This document shows, in pieces, positions 7,425 to 15,943 of a stretch of 38,708 bases of DNA; position 1 is the stretch's first letter; each line of letters opens with the position of its first letter. The stretch covers positions 1-38,708 of the forward strand of contig CAJXFT010000012.1 of assembly GCA_913053235.1 (NCBI GenBank). Direction: 5' to 3'. Both the position numbers and the translations under genes were made by a program. Below the pieces are notes generated by a model. The model ran no database searches, was not told the DNA's origin, and worked only from the letters and a program-made list of their open reading frames with translations. The DNA comes from an uncultured Alphaproteobacteria bacterium. Lineage in GTDB: Bacteria; Pseudomonadota; Alphaproteobacteria; UBA828.

Positions 7425-9527
7425 ATGCCGCCCGAAATCCGCCACAGCACCTGCCCGCTTGACTGCCCCTCCACCTGTGCGCTGGAAGTCGAGAAGCTCG
7501 ACCGATTCACCATCGGACGTATCCGCGGCGCCCCCGCCAACAGCTATACCGCCGGCACCGTTTGCGCCAAGGTCGCGCGCTACGCCGAACTCCTGCACCA
7601 TCCCGGCCGCCTCAAAGAGCCGTTGCAGCGTATCGGCGCCAAGGGCGACGGCGCGTTCCGCCCGATCTCTTGGGACGCGGCGCTCGACGAGGTCGGCGAG
7701 GCGTTCCTGCGCGCCGAGCAACGGTACGGCGCGGAGGCCGTCTGGCCCTATTATTTCGCCGGCACCATGGGGCTCTTGATGCGCGACGGCATCAACCGCC
7801 TGCGCAACGCCAAGGGTTATTCGCTGTTCCACACCACCATCTGCGTCAACATGGCGTGGCTCGGTTTCGAAGCCGGCACGGGCAAGCTGCGGGGCGTCGA
7901 TCCGCGCGAGATGGCGAAATCCGATCTGGTCGTCATCTGGGGCACCAATGCCGCGGCGACGCAGGTCAACGTCATGCACCACGCCATCCAGGCGCGTAAA
8001 GACCGCGGCGCCAAGATCGTCGTCATCGACCCCTACCTGAACGCGACGGCGCGCCAGGCCGACATGCATTTATGTCTGCGCCCCGGCAGCGACGGCGCGC
8101 TCGCCTGCGCGGTGATGCATGCGCTGTTCCGCGACGGCCATGCGGACTGGGATTACATGGAGCGCCATGCCGACGCGCCGCATGAGCTGGAGGCGCATCT
8201 CAAAAGCCGCGATCCCGAATGGGCGGCGGCGATCACCGGTCTTGACGTCGAGGAAATCGAAGCCTTCGCCGCCATGGTGGGCGCCACCAAACGCAGCTAT
8301 TTCCGCCTCGGCTTCGGTTTCACGCGGAGCCGCAACGGACCCGTCAACATGCATGCGGCGCTTTCGATTCCCACCGTCAGCGGCGCCTGGCAGTATGAAG
8401 GCGGCGGCGCCTTCAAGAACAATGAAGGCATTTATCCGTGGGACAAAACGCTGATCGAGGGGCTGGACGTCAAGGACCCCTCGGTGAGGATGCTAGACCA
8501 GTCGCGTATCGGCGCCATTTTGACCGGCGACCGGCGCGACCTCGGCGACGGCCCGCCGGTGACGGCGCTCCTCATCCAGAACACCAACCCGATGGTGGTG
8601 GCGCCCGACCTCAACCAGGTCCATGCCGGCTTCGCGCGCCAGGATCTGTTCACCTGCGTGCATGAGCAATTGATGACCGAGAGCGCCAAGATGGCCGATA
8701 TCGTGCTGCCGGCGACGGCGTTCCTGGAACATGGCGATATCTATCAGGGCGGCGGCCATCCGCATATTCAACTGGCGCCGAAGGTCGTCGAGCCGCCGGG
8801 CGAGGCGCGCGACAATCATTTCGTGATATGCGAGATCGCCAGGCGCGTCGGCGCCCAACATCGGGGTTTCGAGATGAGTGGCGACGAAATATTGGCGGCG
8901 ACGCTCGGCGCCTCGGGCTTTCCCGACCCGGCCAGCCTCGAGGAAATGCGCTGGCTCGACTGCCGGCCGGCATTCGAGGAAGCGCATTATCTGAACGGTT
9001 TCGCGCATGGCGACGGCAAGTTTCACTTTCGCCCCGACTGGCATAATTTCGCCGCCGCCGCCTGGACCACGGCCGGCTGTTCGCATGGCCGCGCCGACGC
9101 TACCGGCATGCCCGAATTCCCCGATCACTGGGCGGTTATCGAGGAAACAAGCGCCGAGCTGCCGTTCCGCCTGGTCACAGCACCGGCGCGCAATTTCCTC
9201 AACACCACCTTTACCGAGGCGCCGACCTCGCGGCGCCGCGAAGGCCGCCCGAGCGTGCTTATCCATCCCAGCGACGCCGCTGGGCTCGGCATCGCCGACG
9301 GCCAACGCGTGCGCCTCGCCAATCGCCGCGGCGAGGTCACGTTGCATGCCGAAATGTTCTCCGGATTGCAGCCCGGCGTCCTGGTGGTCGAGGGCATTTG
9401 GCCCAACGACGCCTTCGAGGGCGGCATCGGTATCAATGCGCTGACCGGCGCCGATCCTGTGCGGCCGATCGGTGGCGCCGCCTTTCACGACAATGCGGTA
9501 AGCCTCGCCCCGGCCGGCGGAAAATGA
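7425..9527 (+). CDS. Molybdopterin-dependent oxidoreductase, DMSO-reductase superfamily
   Basis: This is a 700-residue catalytic subunit that binds bis-MGD molybdenum and one [4Fe-4S] cluster. The cluster ligands are Cys10, Cys14 and Cys18 in HSTCPLDCPSTCAL and Cys47 in GTVCAKV. Typical pterin-binding segments follow: SDLVVIWGTNAAATQ, VVIDPYLNATARQADMHLCL with RPGSDGAL, LLIQNTNPMVV and VLPATAFLEHGDIYQ. The C-terminal domain begins near FRLVTAPARNFLNTTF. There is no Tat signal, so it is cytoplasmic, and no partner subunit lies beside it. The substrate cannot be assigned; formate-dehydrogenase-like and other cytoplasmic family members look similar. The ATG at 7425 has GGAAG upstream and matches the family start; a TTG at 7362 is an in-frame alternative. 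It ends in an ATGA overlap with the transporter gene. Confidence 0.88.
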   Translation: MPPEIRHSTCPLDCPSTCALEVEKLDRFTIGRIRGAPANSYTAGTVCAKVARYAELLHHPGRLKEPLQRIGAKGDGAFRPISWDAALDEVGEAFLRAEQRYGAEAVWPYYFAGTMGLLMRDGINRLRNAKGYSLFHTTICVNMAWLGFEAGTGKLRGVDPREMAKSDLVVIWGTNAAATQVNVMHHAIQARKDRGAKIVVIDPYLNATARQADMHLCLRPGSDGALACAVMHALFRDGHADWDYMERHADAPHELEAHLKSRDPEWAAAITGLDVEEIEAFAAMVGATKRSYFRLGFGFTRSRNGPVNMHAALSIPTVSGAWQYEGGGAFKNNEGIYPWDKTLIEGLDVKDPSVRMLDQSRIGAILTGDRRDLGDGPPVTALLIQNTNPMVVAPDLNQVHAGFARQDLFTCVHEQLMTESAKMADIVLPATAFLEHGDIYQGGGHPHIQLAPKVVEPPGEARDNHFVICEIARRVGAQHRGFEMSGDEILAATLGASGFPDPASLEEMRWLDCRPAFEEAHYLNGFAHGDGKFHFRPDWHNFAAAAWTTAGCSHGRADATGMPEFPDHWAVIEETSAELPFRLVTAPARNFLNTTFTEAPTSRRREGRPSVLIHPSDAAGLGIADGQRVRLANRRGEVTLHAEMFSGLQPGVLVVEGIWPNDAFEGGIGINALTGADPVRPIGGAAFHDNAVSLAPAGGK

Positions 9528-10474
9528 GCGAACCGGCGGCGCCGCCAACGCGCCATGTCGGGCCGCTCGCGGTCTTGCTGCTTCTCATCGCCGGGCTCAT
9601 CTATAGCCTGCTTTTCCCGGTCAACCGCATCGCCACGGAGAACGGCGTGCCGGCGCTCGGCTACGTCATGTGGATGGCGCTCGGCGGCGGCGTGATGATG
9701 TTGATGGTCTGCGCGGCGCGGCGAAAAATGCCACTTCTGGGACGGCGCTACCTGCTGATCTATATCGTCGGCGGCGCCCTCAGCGTCGCCATACCGATGT
9801 CGCTGCTCTCCCTCGCCGCGCCGCGCCTGCCATCGAGCATCATCGCCATGATCGTCGTCCTGGCGCCGTTCCTCAGCTACATGTTCGCCCTGCCGCTCAA
9901 GCTTGAAAGCTTCCGCTGGCTCAGCCTGGCCGGGCTGTCCTGCGCGATGGGCGGCATGCTGTTGATCCTGCTGCCCGAAACCAGCCTGCCGGAGCCCGGC
10001 ATGGTGGGCTGGGTGCTGCTCAGCCTGCTCGCTTCCGTTAGTTTTGCCCTGTTCAATGTATTTATCGATTTCTATTCGCCGCCCGAGGAAATCGATACGC
10101 GATTGGCCACCGGCATTCTGTTGTCGGCGGGCTTGTGGATGGTGCCGGTCGCCGCCATCAGCGGCGATATTCACCTCTTCCCCGGCGCCAGCAGCGAAGG
10201 CGATCTCGCCGTTCTCTACGCCACCCTGATCAACGTTTCGCGCTGGTGGCTGACCTTCAACATCATCCGCATGGCCGGCGCGGTGTTCGTGTCGCAGGCC
10301 GCCTATATCATCGTGCTCGGCGGCTTCGGCTGGCAGGCGCTGTTTTTCGGCGGCGCGGTGAGCGACTATATCTGGGCCGCCGCCGCGCTCCTCCTCTTGG
10401 GCCTCGCGGTCAATACGCTGAGCAAAATGCGCCAGCAGCGCGCCTTGCTGCCGCGCTACAGAAACTCGATATAG
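9524..10474 (+). CDS. EamA/DMT-family transporter 1
   Basis: This 316-residue membrane protein is predicted to cross the inner membrane about ten times as two five-helix EamA repeats. It belongs to the drug/metabolite transporter superfamily, whose members usually export amino acids, nucleosides or other small metabolites. The ATG shares ATGA with the oxidoreductase stop, so the two are translationally coupled. The internal segment LPSSIIAMIVVLAPFLSY is clearly related to equivalent segments of the transporters at 11912 and 15940. Its 3' end overlaps the oppositely oriented glutamine-synthetase-like gene by 19 bases. The substrate is unknown. Confidence 0.85.
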   Translation: MSEPAAPPTRHVGPLAVLLLLIAGLIYSLLFPVNRIATENGVPALGYVMWMALGGGVMMLMVCAARRKMPLLGRRYLLIYIVGGALSVAIPMSLLSLAAPRLPSSIIAMIVVLAPFLSYMFALPLKLESFRWLSLAGLSCAMGGMLLILLPETSLPEPGMVGWVLLSLLASVSFALFNVFIDFYSPPEEIDTRLATGILLSAGLWMVPVAAISGDIHLFPGASSEGDLAVLYATLINVSRWWLTFNIIRMAGAVFVSQAAYIIVLGGFGWQALFFGGAVSDYIWAAAALLLLGLAVNTLSKMRQQRALLPRYRNSI

Positions 10475-11802
10475 GCCTTGCGCTCGGTATCCGGAACGGT
10501 GCGGCGGAAGGCGTCATATTCGAAGCGTTTGATGACGCTGTAGTTGCGGCAAAATTCCTCGCCCAACGCTTCCTTCACCCAGTCGGAGGCGTCGAAGGCG
10601 TCGAGCGCCTCGCCCCAATCGTCGGGCAGGCGGGCGACATCCTGCTCGTCGAGGTCGCCGGCCGACGCGGCGCCCGGATCGGTGCCTTTGCGAATGCCGT
10701 CCAGGCCGGCCGCGAGATAGGCGGCCATCGCCAAATGAACGTTGATATCTCCGCCGCACACGCGCAGCTCGGCGCGCGTCGATTCGGGCGCCTCGTTGAG
10801 CACGCGGACCGCCGAGGTGCGGTTGTCGACGCCCCAGACCAGCGAGATGGGGGCGAAATTTCCCGGCACCAGGCGGCGGTAGGAATTGGAATTGGGAAAG
10901 AAAATCGCCGTCAGCTCCGGCATATGGGCGAGCACGCCGCCGATGAAATGGCGGCAGGTGTCGCTGATGCGCTGCGGCGCCTCGGGCGCCGCGAAGACGT
11001 TATTCCCCGCCGCGTCGGTCAGCGACAGATGCATATGGCAGGAGTTGCCGGTGACGCCGTCGAACGGCTTGGCCATGAAGCTGATGCGCCGGCCGATATT
11101 CATCGCCGCCTCCTTCAGCGTGGCGCGGAACAGCTGCCCGTCATCGGCTATGCGGCGGATTTCCTGATAGCGCAGCGTCACTTCATATTGCCCCGGACCA
11201 TATTCGTAATGGCTGTTTTCCAATTGGCCATGCGCCGACGCCGCTTCCAGAAGAGCCAGTTCCTCGGCCAGGAACTGGTTGCGTTTTTGCATCGAATAGC
11301 ATTGCACGCCTTCGTCGATGAGCTCGTGATTCTCATCCAAGAGGTAGAACTCGAACTCCGGCGCCGCATGGGCGGTGTAGCCCATTTCCGCCGCCTGCCC
11401 GGCGACCCGGGCGAGAACATTGCGCGGGCAGCCATCGACGGGTGAGCCGTCGGGCCATACCAGGGCGCCGGTCATCTGTGCCGTGCCGCCCTCATGGCGC
11501 AGCAGCCTGAGGGTGGAAAGATCCGGTTTGACGATGAAATCGCCATAGCCGATGGATTCGGCATAATCGGTCCCCATCACCACATCGGCGGTCACGGTAA
11601 AGGCGAATATGGTGGCGCAAAATGCGACGCCGTGATGCAGGACATGTTCGAACTGCGCCAATGAAACGGCCTTGCCGCGCGCGAGGCCGCCGAAATCCAT
11701 ATATTCGACCCGGATGCGCTCCACACCATGGCCGCGCAGCCAGGCCATGACTTCGTCTTCGCCGCCGCTGAACAGCACCGGCCAATCGCTCCCTGATGAC
11801 AT
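10456..11802 (-). CDS. Glutamine-synthetase family ligase (probable gamma-glutamyl-amine ligase type)
   Basis: This 448-residue protein has the glutamine synthetase fold: a beta-grasp N-terminal domain and an ATP/metal-binding catalytic domain. Visible residues are Glu149/Glu151 in APEFEFYLL, Glu207 in YGPGQYEVTLRY, the His pair in GNSCHMHLSL (256, 258), Arg328 in DNRTSAVRV, and Glu345/Arg347 in RAELRV. Canonical enzymes read PGYEAP, with the ammonium-binding Glu; this one reads PGNFAP. That pattern is shared with GS-like enzymes joining glutamate to larger amines (PuuA and GlnA3-type). It is therefore probably not the housekeeping glutamine synthetase. The ATG follows GGGAAGG. It is transcribed opposite to its transporter neighbours and overlaps the first one at the 3' end. 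The amine substrate is unknown. Confidence 0.85.
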   Translation of the reverse strand: MSSGSDWPVLFSGGEDEVMAWLRGHGVERIRVEYMDFGGLARGKAVSLAQFEHVLHHGVAFCATIFAFTVTADVVMGTDYAESIGYGDFIVKPDLSTLRLLRHEGGTAQMTGALVWPDGSPVDGCPRNVLARVAGQAAEMGYTAHAAPEFEFYLLDENHELIDEGVQCYSMQKRNQFLAEELALLEAASAHGQLENSHYEYGPGQYEVTLRYQEIRRIADDGQLFRATLKEAAMNIGRRISFMAKPFDGVTGNSCHMHLSLTDAAGNNVFAAPEAPQRISDTCRHFIGGVLAHMPELTAIFFPNSNSYRRLVPGNFAPISLVWGVDNRTSAVRVLNEAPESTRAELRVCGGDINVHLAMAAYLAAGLDGIRKGTDPGAASAGDLDEQDVARLPDDWGEALDAFDASDWVKEALGEEFCRNYSVIKRFEYDAFRRTVPDTERKAYIEFL

Positions 11803-11911
11803 GGTTCGTGCCTTCCCGTTTACTTTTTTTGGTCGGCGGAAGATAGCGTAACCGGCGGCGGCGCGTCGAGCCCGCGTTGTCGGCGGCGCTGGCCACGGGT
11901 AGGCTGGGGCG

Positions 11912-12892
11912 ATGGCGCTGAACAGTGCCGGCGACAGCGCAAGGATATCCGGTTTGAAGGCAAAAGAACGGCGCCCCCTCCGCTTCGAGCCACGCGTCGG
12001 CGCGCTTTCGCTGACGCTGATGCTGGCCGGCGGCATCGTCGGGCCGCTGCGCTTCGTGCTCAACAAGATCGCCGTCGAAGGCGGTGTGCCGCCTTTCGCC
12101 TTCGCTTTCTGGCCGATGCTTTTCGCCGGCATTCTGCTGCTCATTGTGGCCTTTCTGAGGGGCGACAGGCCGAGCCTCAAATTCTCGCATCTGCGCGCCT
12201 ATCTGAGTGTCGGCATATTCGCCCTCGGCGCCCCGATGGCGGTGTTGACCTTTCTCGCCGACAGATTGCCGCAAGGGCTGATCAGCATGGTGGTCATCCT
12301 GGCGCCGACGATGACCTATCTGTTCGCCATCCTGTTGCGCGTCGATCGCCTCAGGCTGCTCAGCAGCGCCGGGATGGCGGTCGGCCTCGGCGGCATTCTG
12401 CTGATCGTCCTGCCCGACGTCAGCCTGCCCGAGCGCGCCATGGTGTGGTGGCTGCTGCTCGCCCTGCTGGCGCCGGTGCTGCTCGGCCTCGGCAACGTCC
12501 TCACCGCCTTGCTGCGCCTGCCAATGATGGCGCCGACGGTGCTCGGCGCCGGCATGCTGCTGAGCGCCGCCGCGCTGCTCGCCCCGATCATGGCTTTGAG
12601 CGGGCAGTTCTATCTGTTCGACGGCGCGGCGCCCGGCGTCGATTGGAATTTCCTCTACGCCACATTGCTCAACGCCGCTTTTTACGTCGCCTTCCTCGAG
12701 GTTATCCGCCTCTCGGGCCCGGTGTTTTTCTCGCAGATAAATTATCTCGCGGTCGCCGCCGGCTTCGGTTGGGGCATGATTCTGTTCGGCGAACGGTATA
12801 GCCTTTACGTGTGGGGCGGCACGGCGCTGATGGCGATAAGCGTATTGCTGCTCACCTTGGGCGCACGGGCTGGAAGCAGGGCGGAACGATGA
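11912..12892 (+). CDS. EamA/DMT-family transporter 2
   Basis: This is a second ten-helix drug/metabolite transporter, 326 residues including a charged N-terminal tail of about 28 residues. Segments LPQGLISMVVILAPTMTY and MVWWLLLALLAP align with the first and third transporters of the cluster, and GPVFFSQINY matches GPVFFSQFNY in the third. Its stop overlaps the next start as ATGA, so it is coupled to the adenylating enzyme. The ATG at 11912 has only a weak ribosome site. The start is divergent from the glutamine-synthetase-like gene with about 109 bases between, where promoters for both may lie. Confidence 0.83.
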   Translation: MALNSAGDSARISGLKAKERRPLRFEPRVGALSLTLMLAGGIVGPLRFVLNKIAVEGGVPPFAFAFWPMLFAGILLLIVAFLRGDRPSLKFSHLRAYLSVGIFALGAPMAVLTFLADRLPQGLISMVVILAPTMTYLFAILLRVDRLRLLSSAGMAVGLGGILLIVLPDVSLPERAMVWWLLLALLAPVLLGLGNVLTALLRLPMMAPTVLGAGMLLSAAALLAPIMALSGQFYLFDGAAPGVDWNFLYATLLNAAFYVAFLEVIRLSGPVFFSQINYLAVAAGFGWGMILFGERYSLYVWGGTALMAISVLLLTLGARAGSRAER

Positions 12893-14274
12893 AGGCTGGG
12901 CGATCGGATATCGGCGAACACACGCTCTCGGCGGTCGAGGAAGTCGATTGGCCGGCGCTGCCGGGGCGCGAGGGCGCCATGCTGCTGTCGGTGCTGTTCC
13001 AGCTCGAACAATCGCAATGGTGGCCGGCGGATAAACTGCGCGCCCATCAATTCGGCCAGATCGAAAAGCTGTGCCGCTTCGCGCGCTGCAATATCCCTTA
13101 TCTCGCGGCGCGCCTGGACGCCGCCGGCATCTCTGGCGATACCCGGCTCAGGGATGAAAATTGGCGCCGATTGCCCTTGCTCACCCGCGACGAGCTGCAA
13201 CAGGCCGGCACCGAGCTGCAATGCGAGGCGACGCCCAAGGGCCATGGCAGGACCGCCAAATCGACGACCACCGGCTCGACCGGCAAGCCGGTCAGCGTGC
13301 GGCGTACCGAGTTGACCAGCTTCTACTGGACCGCTTTTACGCTGCGCGACCATATCTGGCGCCGGCGCGACCTCGACGCCACATTCGCCACCATCCGCTA
13401 CGACCGCTCGGCCCGCGCCGCCTATCCGCAAGGCATACTGAGCGACAATTGGGGCTCGCCGGCCGGGCTGTTCCGCACCGGGCCGGCGGCCAAGCTCACC
13501 ATCACCACGCCCATCGCCGACCAGGCCGAGTGGCTGGCCCGCCAGAACGCGACCTATCTCAGCACCAACCCTTCCAACCTCGGCGAATTGCTGCGCCACA
13601 CGGAGGAAAGCGGCATGCGCTTCCCGACGCTTAAAGAGGTGCAGACGCTTTCGGAAGTGCTCGACCCGGCGCTCCGCGAGGAGTGCAGGCGTCTCTGGGA
13701 TATCGAAATCGCCGACATGTACACGACCCAGGAGACCGGCTACATCGCGCTGCAATGCCCTGACAGCGAGAATTATCATATCCAGGGCGAGACCGCGCTG
13801 ATCGAAATATTGGACGGCGAGGGCGAGCCGTGCCGGGCCGGCGAGATCGGCCGCGTGGTGGTGACGCCGCTGCATAATTTCGCCACGCCGCTGCTGCGCT
13901 ACGATATCGGCGACTATGCGGAGGTCGGCGCCGAATGCCCGTGCGGCCGCGGCCTGCCGGTGCTGACGCGCATCATGGGCCGCGCCCGCGCCATGCTGAC
14001 GCTACCCGACGGCGGGCGCAGCTGGCCGCTGATGGGCGGCAGCCGCTTCGCCGAAATCGCACCCGTCCGGCAATATCAATTCGTGCAGAAGAGCCGAGAG
14101 CGCATCGAAGCGCGGCTGGTGGTCGAACGGCCGCTCCAACGGCGCGAAGAGGAGAAGCTGCGCCAGCGCATGCTCGACCGCCTCGGCCATCCCTTCGAAA
14201 TCGAGTTCAGCTATGTCGAGCGGATCGCGCGAAAGGCCGGCGAAAAATACGAGGAGTTCAAGTCGGAAATCTAA
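12889..14274 (+). CDS. PaaK/CapK-like adenylate-forming enzyme
   Basis: This 461-residue protein is related to phenylacetate-CoA ligase and CapK, enzymes that activate a carboxylate as acyl-AMP and usually pass it to CoA. The phosphate loop STTTGSTGKP is at residues 125-134. The YTTQETG motif (278-284) and LLRYDIGDYAEVG (from 335) are the later nucleotide-binding motifs. A CPCGRG pair (350, 352) matches the small Cys cluster seen in many PaaK homologues. The usual aromatic-degradation genes are absent from the surroundings. It starts in an ATGA overlap with transporter 2 and converges with the methyltransferase gene, overlapping it by four bases. The acid substrate is unknown. Confidence 0.82.
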   Translation: MKAGRSDIGEHTLSAVEEVDWPALPGREGAMLLSVLFQLEQSQWWPADKLRAHQFGQIEKLCRFARCNIPYLAARLDAAGISGDTRLRDENWRRLPLLTRDELQQAGTELQCEATPKGHGRTAKSTTTGSTGKPVSVRRTELTSFYWTAFTLRDHIWRRRDLDATFATIRYDRSARAAYPQGILSDNWGSPAGLFRTGPAAKLTITTPIADQAEWLARQNATYLSTNPSNLGELLRHTEESGMRFPTLKEVQTLSEVLDPALREECRRLWDIEIADMYTTQETGYIALQCPDSENYHIQGETALIEILDGEGEPCRAGEIGRVVVTPLHNFATPLLRYDIGDYAEVGAECPCGRGLPVLTRIMGRARAMLTLPDGGRSWPLMGGSRFAEIAPVRQYQFVQKSRERIEARLVVERPLQRREEEKLRQRMLDRLGHPFEIEFSYVERIARKAGEKYEEFKSEI

Positions 14275-15110
14275 ATCCTGGTCGCGATGATCAGGGCGTA
14301 AGCGGCGTCCTGATTGAGCCCGGGCCCGCTTTCGCCGGCGCCGACGGCGCCGTCCATATGCTGCAATTCCAATCTGTCGAGGGAAAACCCGCCGGCCTCG
14401 AAAAGTCGGGCGACTTCCCGCCGTGAGCCCAGGTGGTGGCGCGCAGCTCCTGCGGCATAGCGCGCCGCATGATCCGCCAATGTCTCGGGCGCGATGTCGA
14501 GGAGCGCGCGATTGCGCTCGGCCTCGCTGAGCACCCTGTCGCGGAAGGCGGCGCTTTTCGCTTTGTCGAATGCGTCACCCGATGCGATGCGCGTTACCGT
14601 CACCACCTTGCCGCCGGGGCGCAGCAGGCGATGCCAGCGCGCCATCAGCTTGGTGCGCGCGGCAGGCGTAAAAAATTGCAGAAAGGAATGGCTGCAAACG
14701 ATGTCGAACGGCTCGTCCGCGTCGAAATCAAGAATATCGCCGGCCTTCGTGGCCAGCGATATTCCCTGGCGCTCGGCGTACCAGCGGCATGTTTCGATCG
14801 GCGTTTGGCAGATATCCACCACCGTGGGCAGAAGTGCGGCGCCGCCATAGGCGCCGGCGACCACCTCCAGCATGGCATAATCGGCGGCGCCCGAAACCAG
14901 CACCCGGCGGTATCCGCCATCGCCGGCCAGGGCACCGAGTTCCGCTTGGAAAAATTCACGGTGCCGCGCCGCGCTGGACACCAGGCCCAATATGCGGAGA
15001 TACTGCCATATGCCGTGGTGCCAACGACAAGAAGAAGTGCAATACCGGCCCGCGAGAGCGAAGGCCAACGGCGCGCTCAGGCGTAGCAATTCGTCTCCGC
15101 TTGACTTCAT
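14271..15110 (-). CDS. Class I SAM-dependent methyltransferase
   Basis: This 279-residue protein has a Rossmann methyltransferase core. Motif I is in RRVLVSGAADYAML, the acidic end of strand 2 is PTVVDICQTP, then come GDILDFDADEPFDIVCSH and the post-core RLLRPGGKVVTVTRI. A helical N-terminal domain of about 50 residues (WHHGIWQYLRILGLV) may cap the substrate site. The ATG at 15110 is preceded by GGAGG 12 bases away. An earlier ATG at 15149 would overlap the divergent gene and lacks a ribosome site. The methyl acceptor is unknown. The location, between a ligase and a putative diiron protein, suggests it tailors the same small molecule. Confidence 0.8.
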   Translation of the reverse strand: MKSSGDELLRLSAPLAFALAGRYCTSSCRWHHGIWQYLRILGLVSSAARHREFFQAELGALAGDGGYRRVLVSGAADYAMLEVVAGAYGGAALLPTVVDICQTPIETCRWYAERQGISLATKAGDILDFDADEPFDIVCSHSFLQFFTPAARTKLMARWHRLLRPGGKVVTVTRIASGDAFDKAKSAAFRDRVLSEAERNRALLDIAPETLADHAARYAAGAARHHLGSRREVARLFEAGGFSLDRLELQHMDGAVGAGESGPGLNQDAAYALIIATRI

Positions 15111-15142
15111 TTGTCGTTGCCGCCTCCGCTGGAGGTCATAGC

Positions 15143-15943
15143 ATGCCATTCGACGCGCCGTTTCGCGAGCTTGTGGCGGCCAACGCGCCGCTATGGGCGG
15201 GCGAGGCCGAAATTATTCGCAGCTATTGGGATTGGCCGGAGCGCAGCCGCGATAGCGACATGCTGTGGCTGGCGCGCCAATGCCATAAGGAATTCTGGGG
15301 CGGCGGCGATGACATGCGGCGCGGGCTGTTCGCCTGGCCGCTGGCGGAGTTGACGGCGGCGTTCGACAAGATCGACCGCGGCGTGCCGCGCCGCGAGGTG
15401 CTGACCATGGCGGCGCTGTTGCATGAGGAATTCGCCCATTACTGCGTCCTTGCCGACGTCTATGACATGCTCAAAACGGCGGACGAGCCGGGCCTCGATC
15501 CGCACGGGATCAAAGACGGGTCATGGCCGGAAAACGATGCCCTGAGCGCGCTCCGCGCCGCCCAGCGCGAGCAACATGGCGAGATCGGCCGGCGCGCTCA
15601 TTTATTTACCGAAGGCGGCTATTGCGCGCTTTTTCGCGAAGGCATGAAGCTCGGCGGCCGCGGCGGGGTGGATGATGCGATCGCGGCGGCCTGCGCCGAG
15701 ATCCATGACGAAGAGTTCGATCACATGATGGCGGGCGTCGCCGGCCTGGCGAGCGGCGCCATCTCGGCCGATGACCTGTCGCTCCTCGCCGAGCTGACGA
15801 CGGCGCAGATGGGCCGGCGCATTCATATGCGCAACGCCCAGTTCGGCCATCCCGTGAGCGACGCGCGCGTCGAAGAATTGCTGGCCGGCAAGGCTGAACC
15901 GGTCTCCTTCGACTATGAAAAGGCGGAATCGCTGCTGCGATGA
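15143..15943 (+). CDS. Ferritin-like putative diiron protein of unknown function
   Basis: I do not recognise a named family with certainty. The 266-residue, mostly helical protein carries two matching ExxH motifs, HEEFAH (Glu96, His99) and HDEEFDH (Glu191, His194). Further Glu residues occur in the intervening helices (Glu50, Glu143/147, Glu157/166). The order Glu, ExxH, Glu, ExxH is the ligand pattern of ferritin-like diiron carboxylate proteins, which activate oxygen for hydroxylation, oxidative cleavage or similar chemistry. A heme-oxygenase-like diiron enzyme is an alternative, but its His spacing fits less well. GGAGG lies seven bases before the ATG. The stop overlaps the third transporter start as ATGA. 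No signal peptide is seen. Confidence 0.6.
   Translation: MPFDAPFRELVAANAPLWAGEAEIIRSYWDWPERSRDSDMLWLARQCHKEFWGGGDDMRRGLFAWPLAELTAAFDKIDRGVPRREVLTMAALLHEEFAHYCVLADVYDMLKTADEPGLDPHGIKDGSWPENDALSALRAAQREQHGEIGRRAHLFTEGGYCALFREGMKLGGRGGVDDAIAAACAEIHDEEFDHMMAGVAGLASGAISADDLSLLAELTTAQMGRRIHMRNAQFGHPVSDARVEELLAGKAEPVSFDYEKAESLLR

Noticed and set aside
10135-11445. Long plus-strand frame opposite the glutamine-synthetase-like gene
   Set aside because: The minus-strand product has a full set of family motifs; this frame is low-complexity and lacks a start signal.
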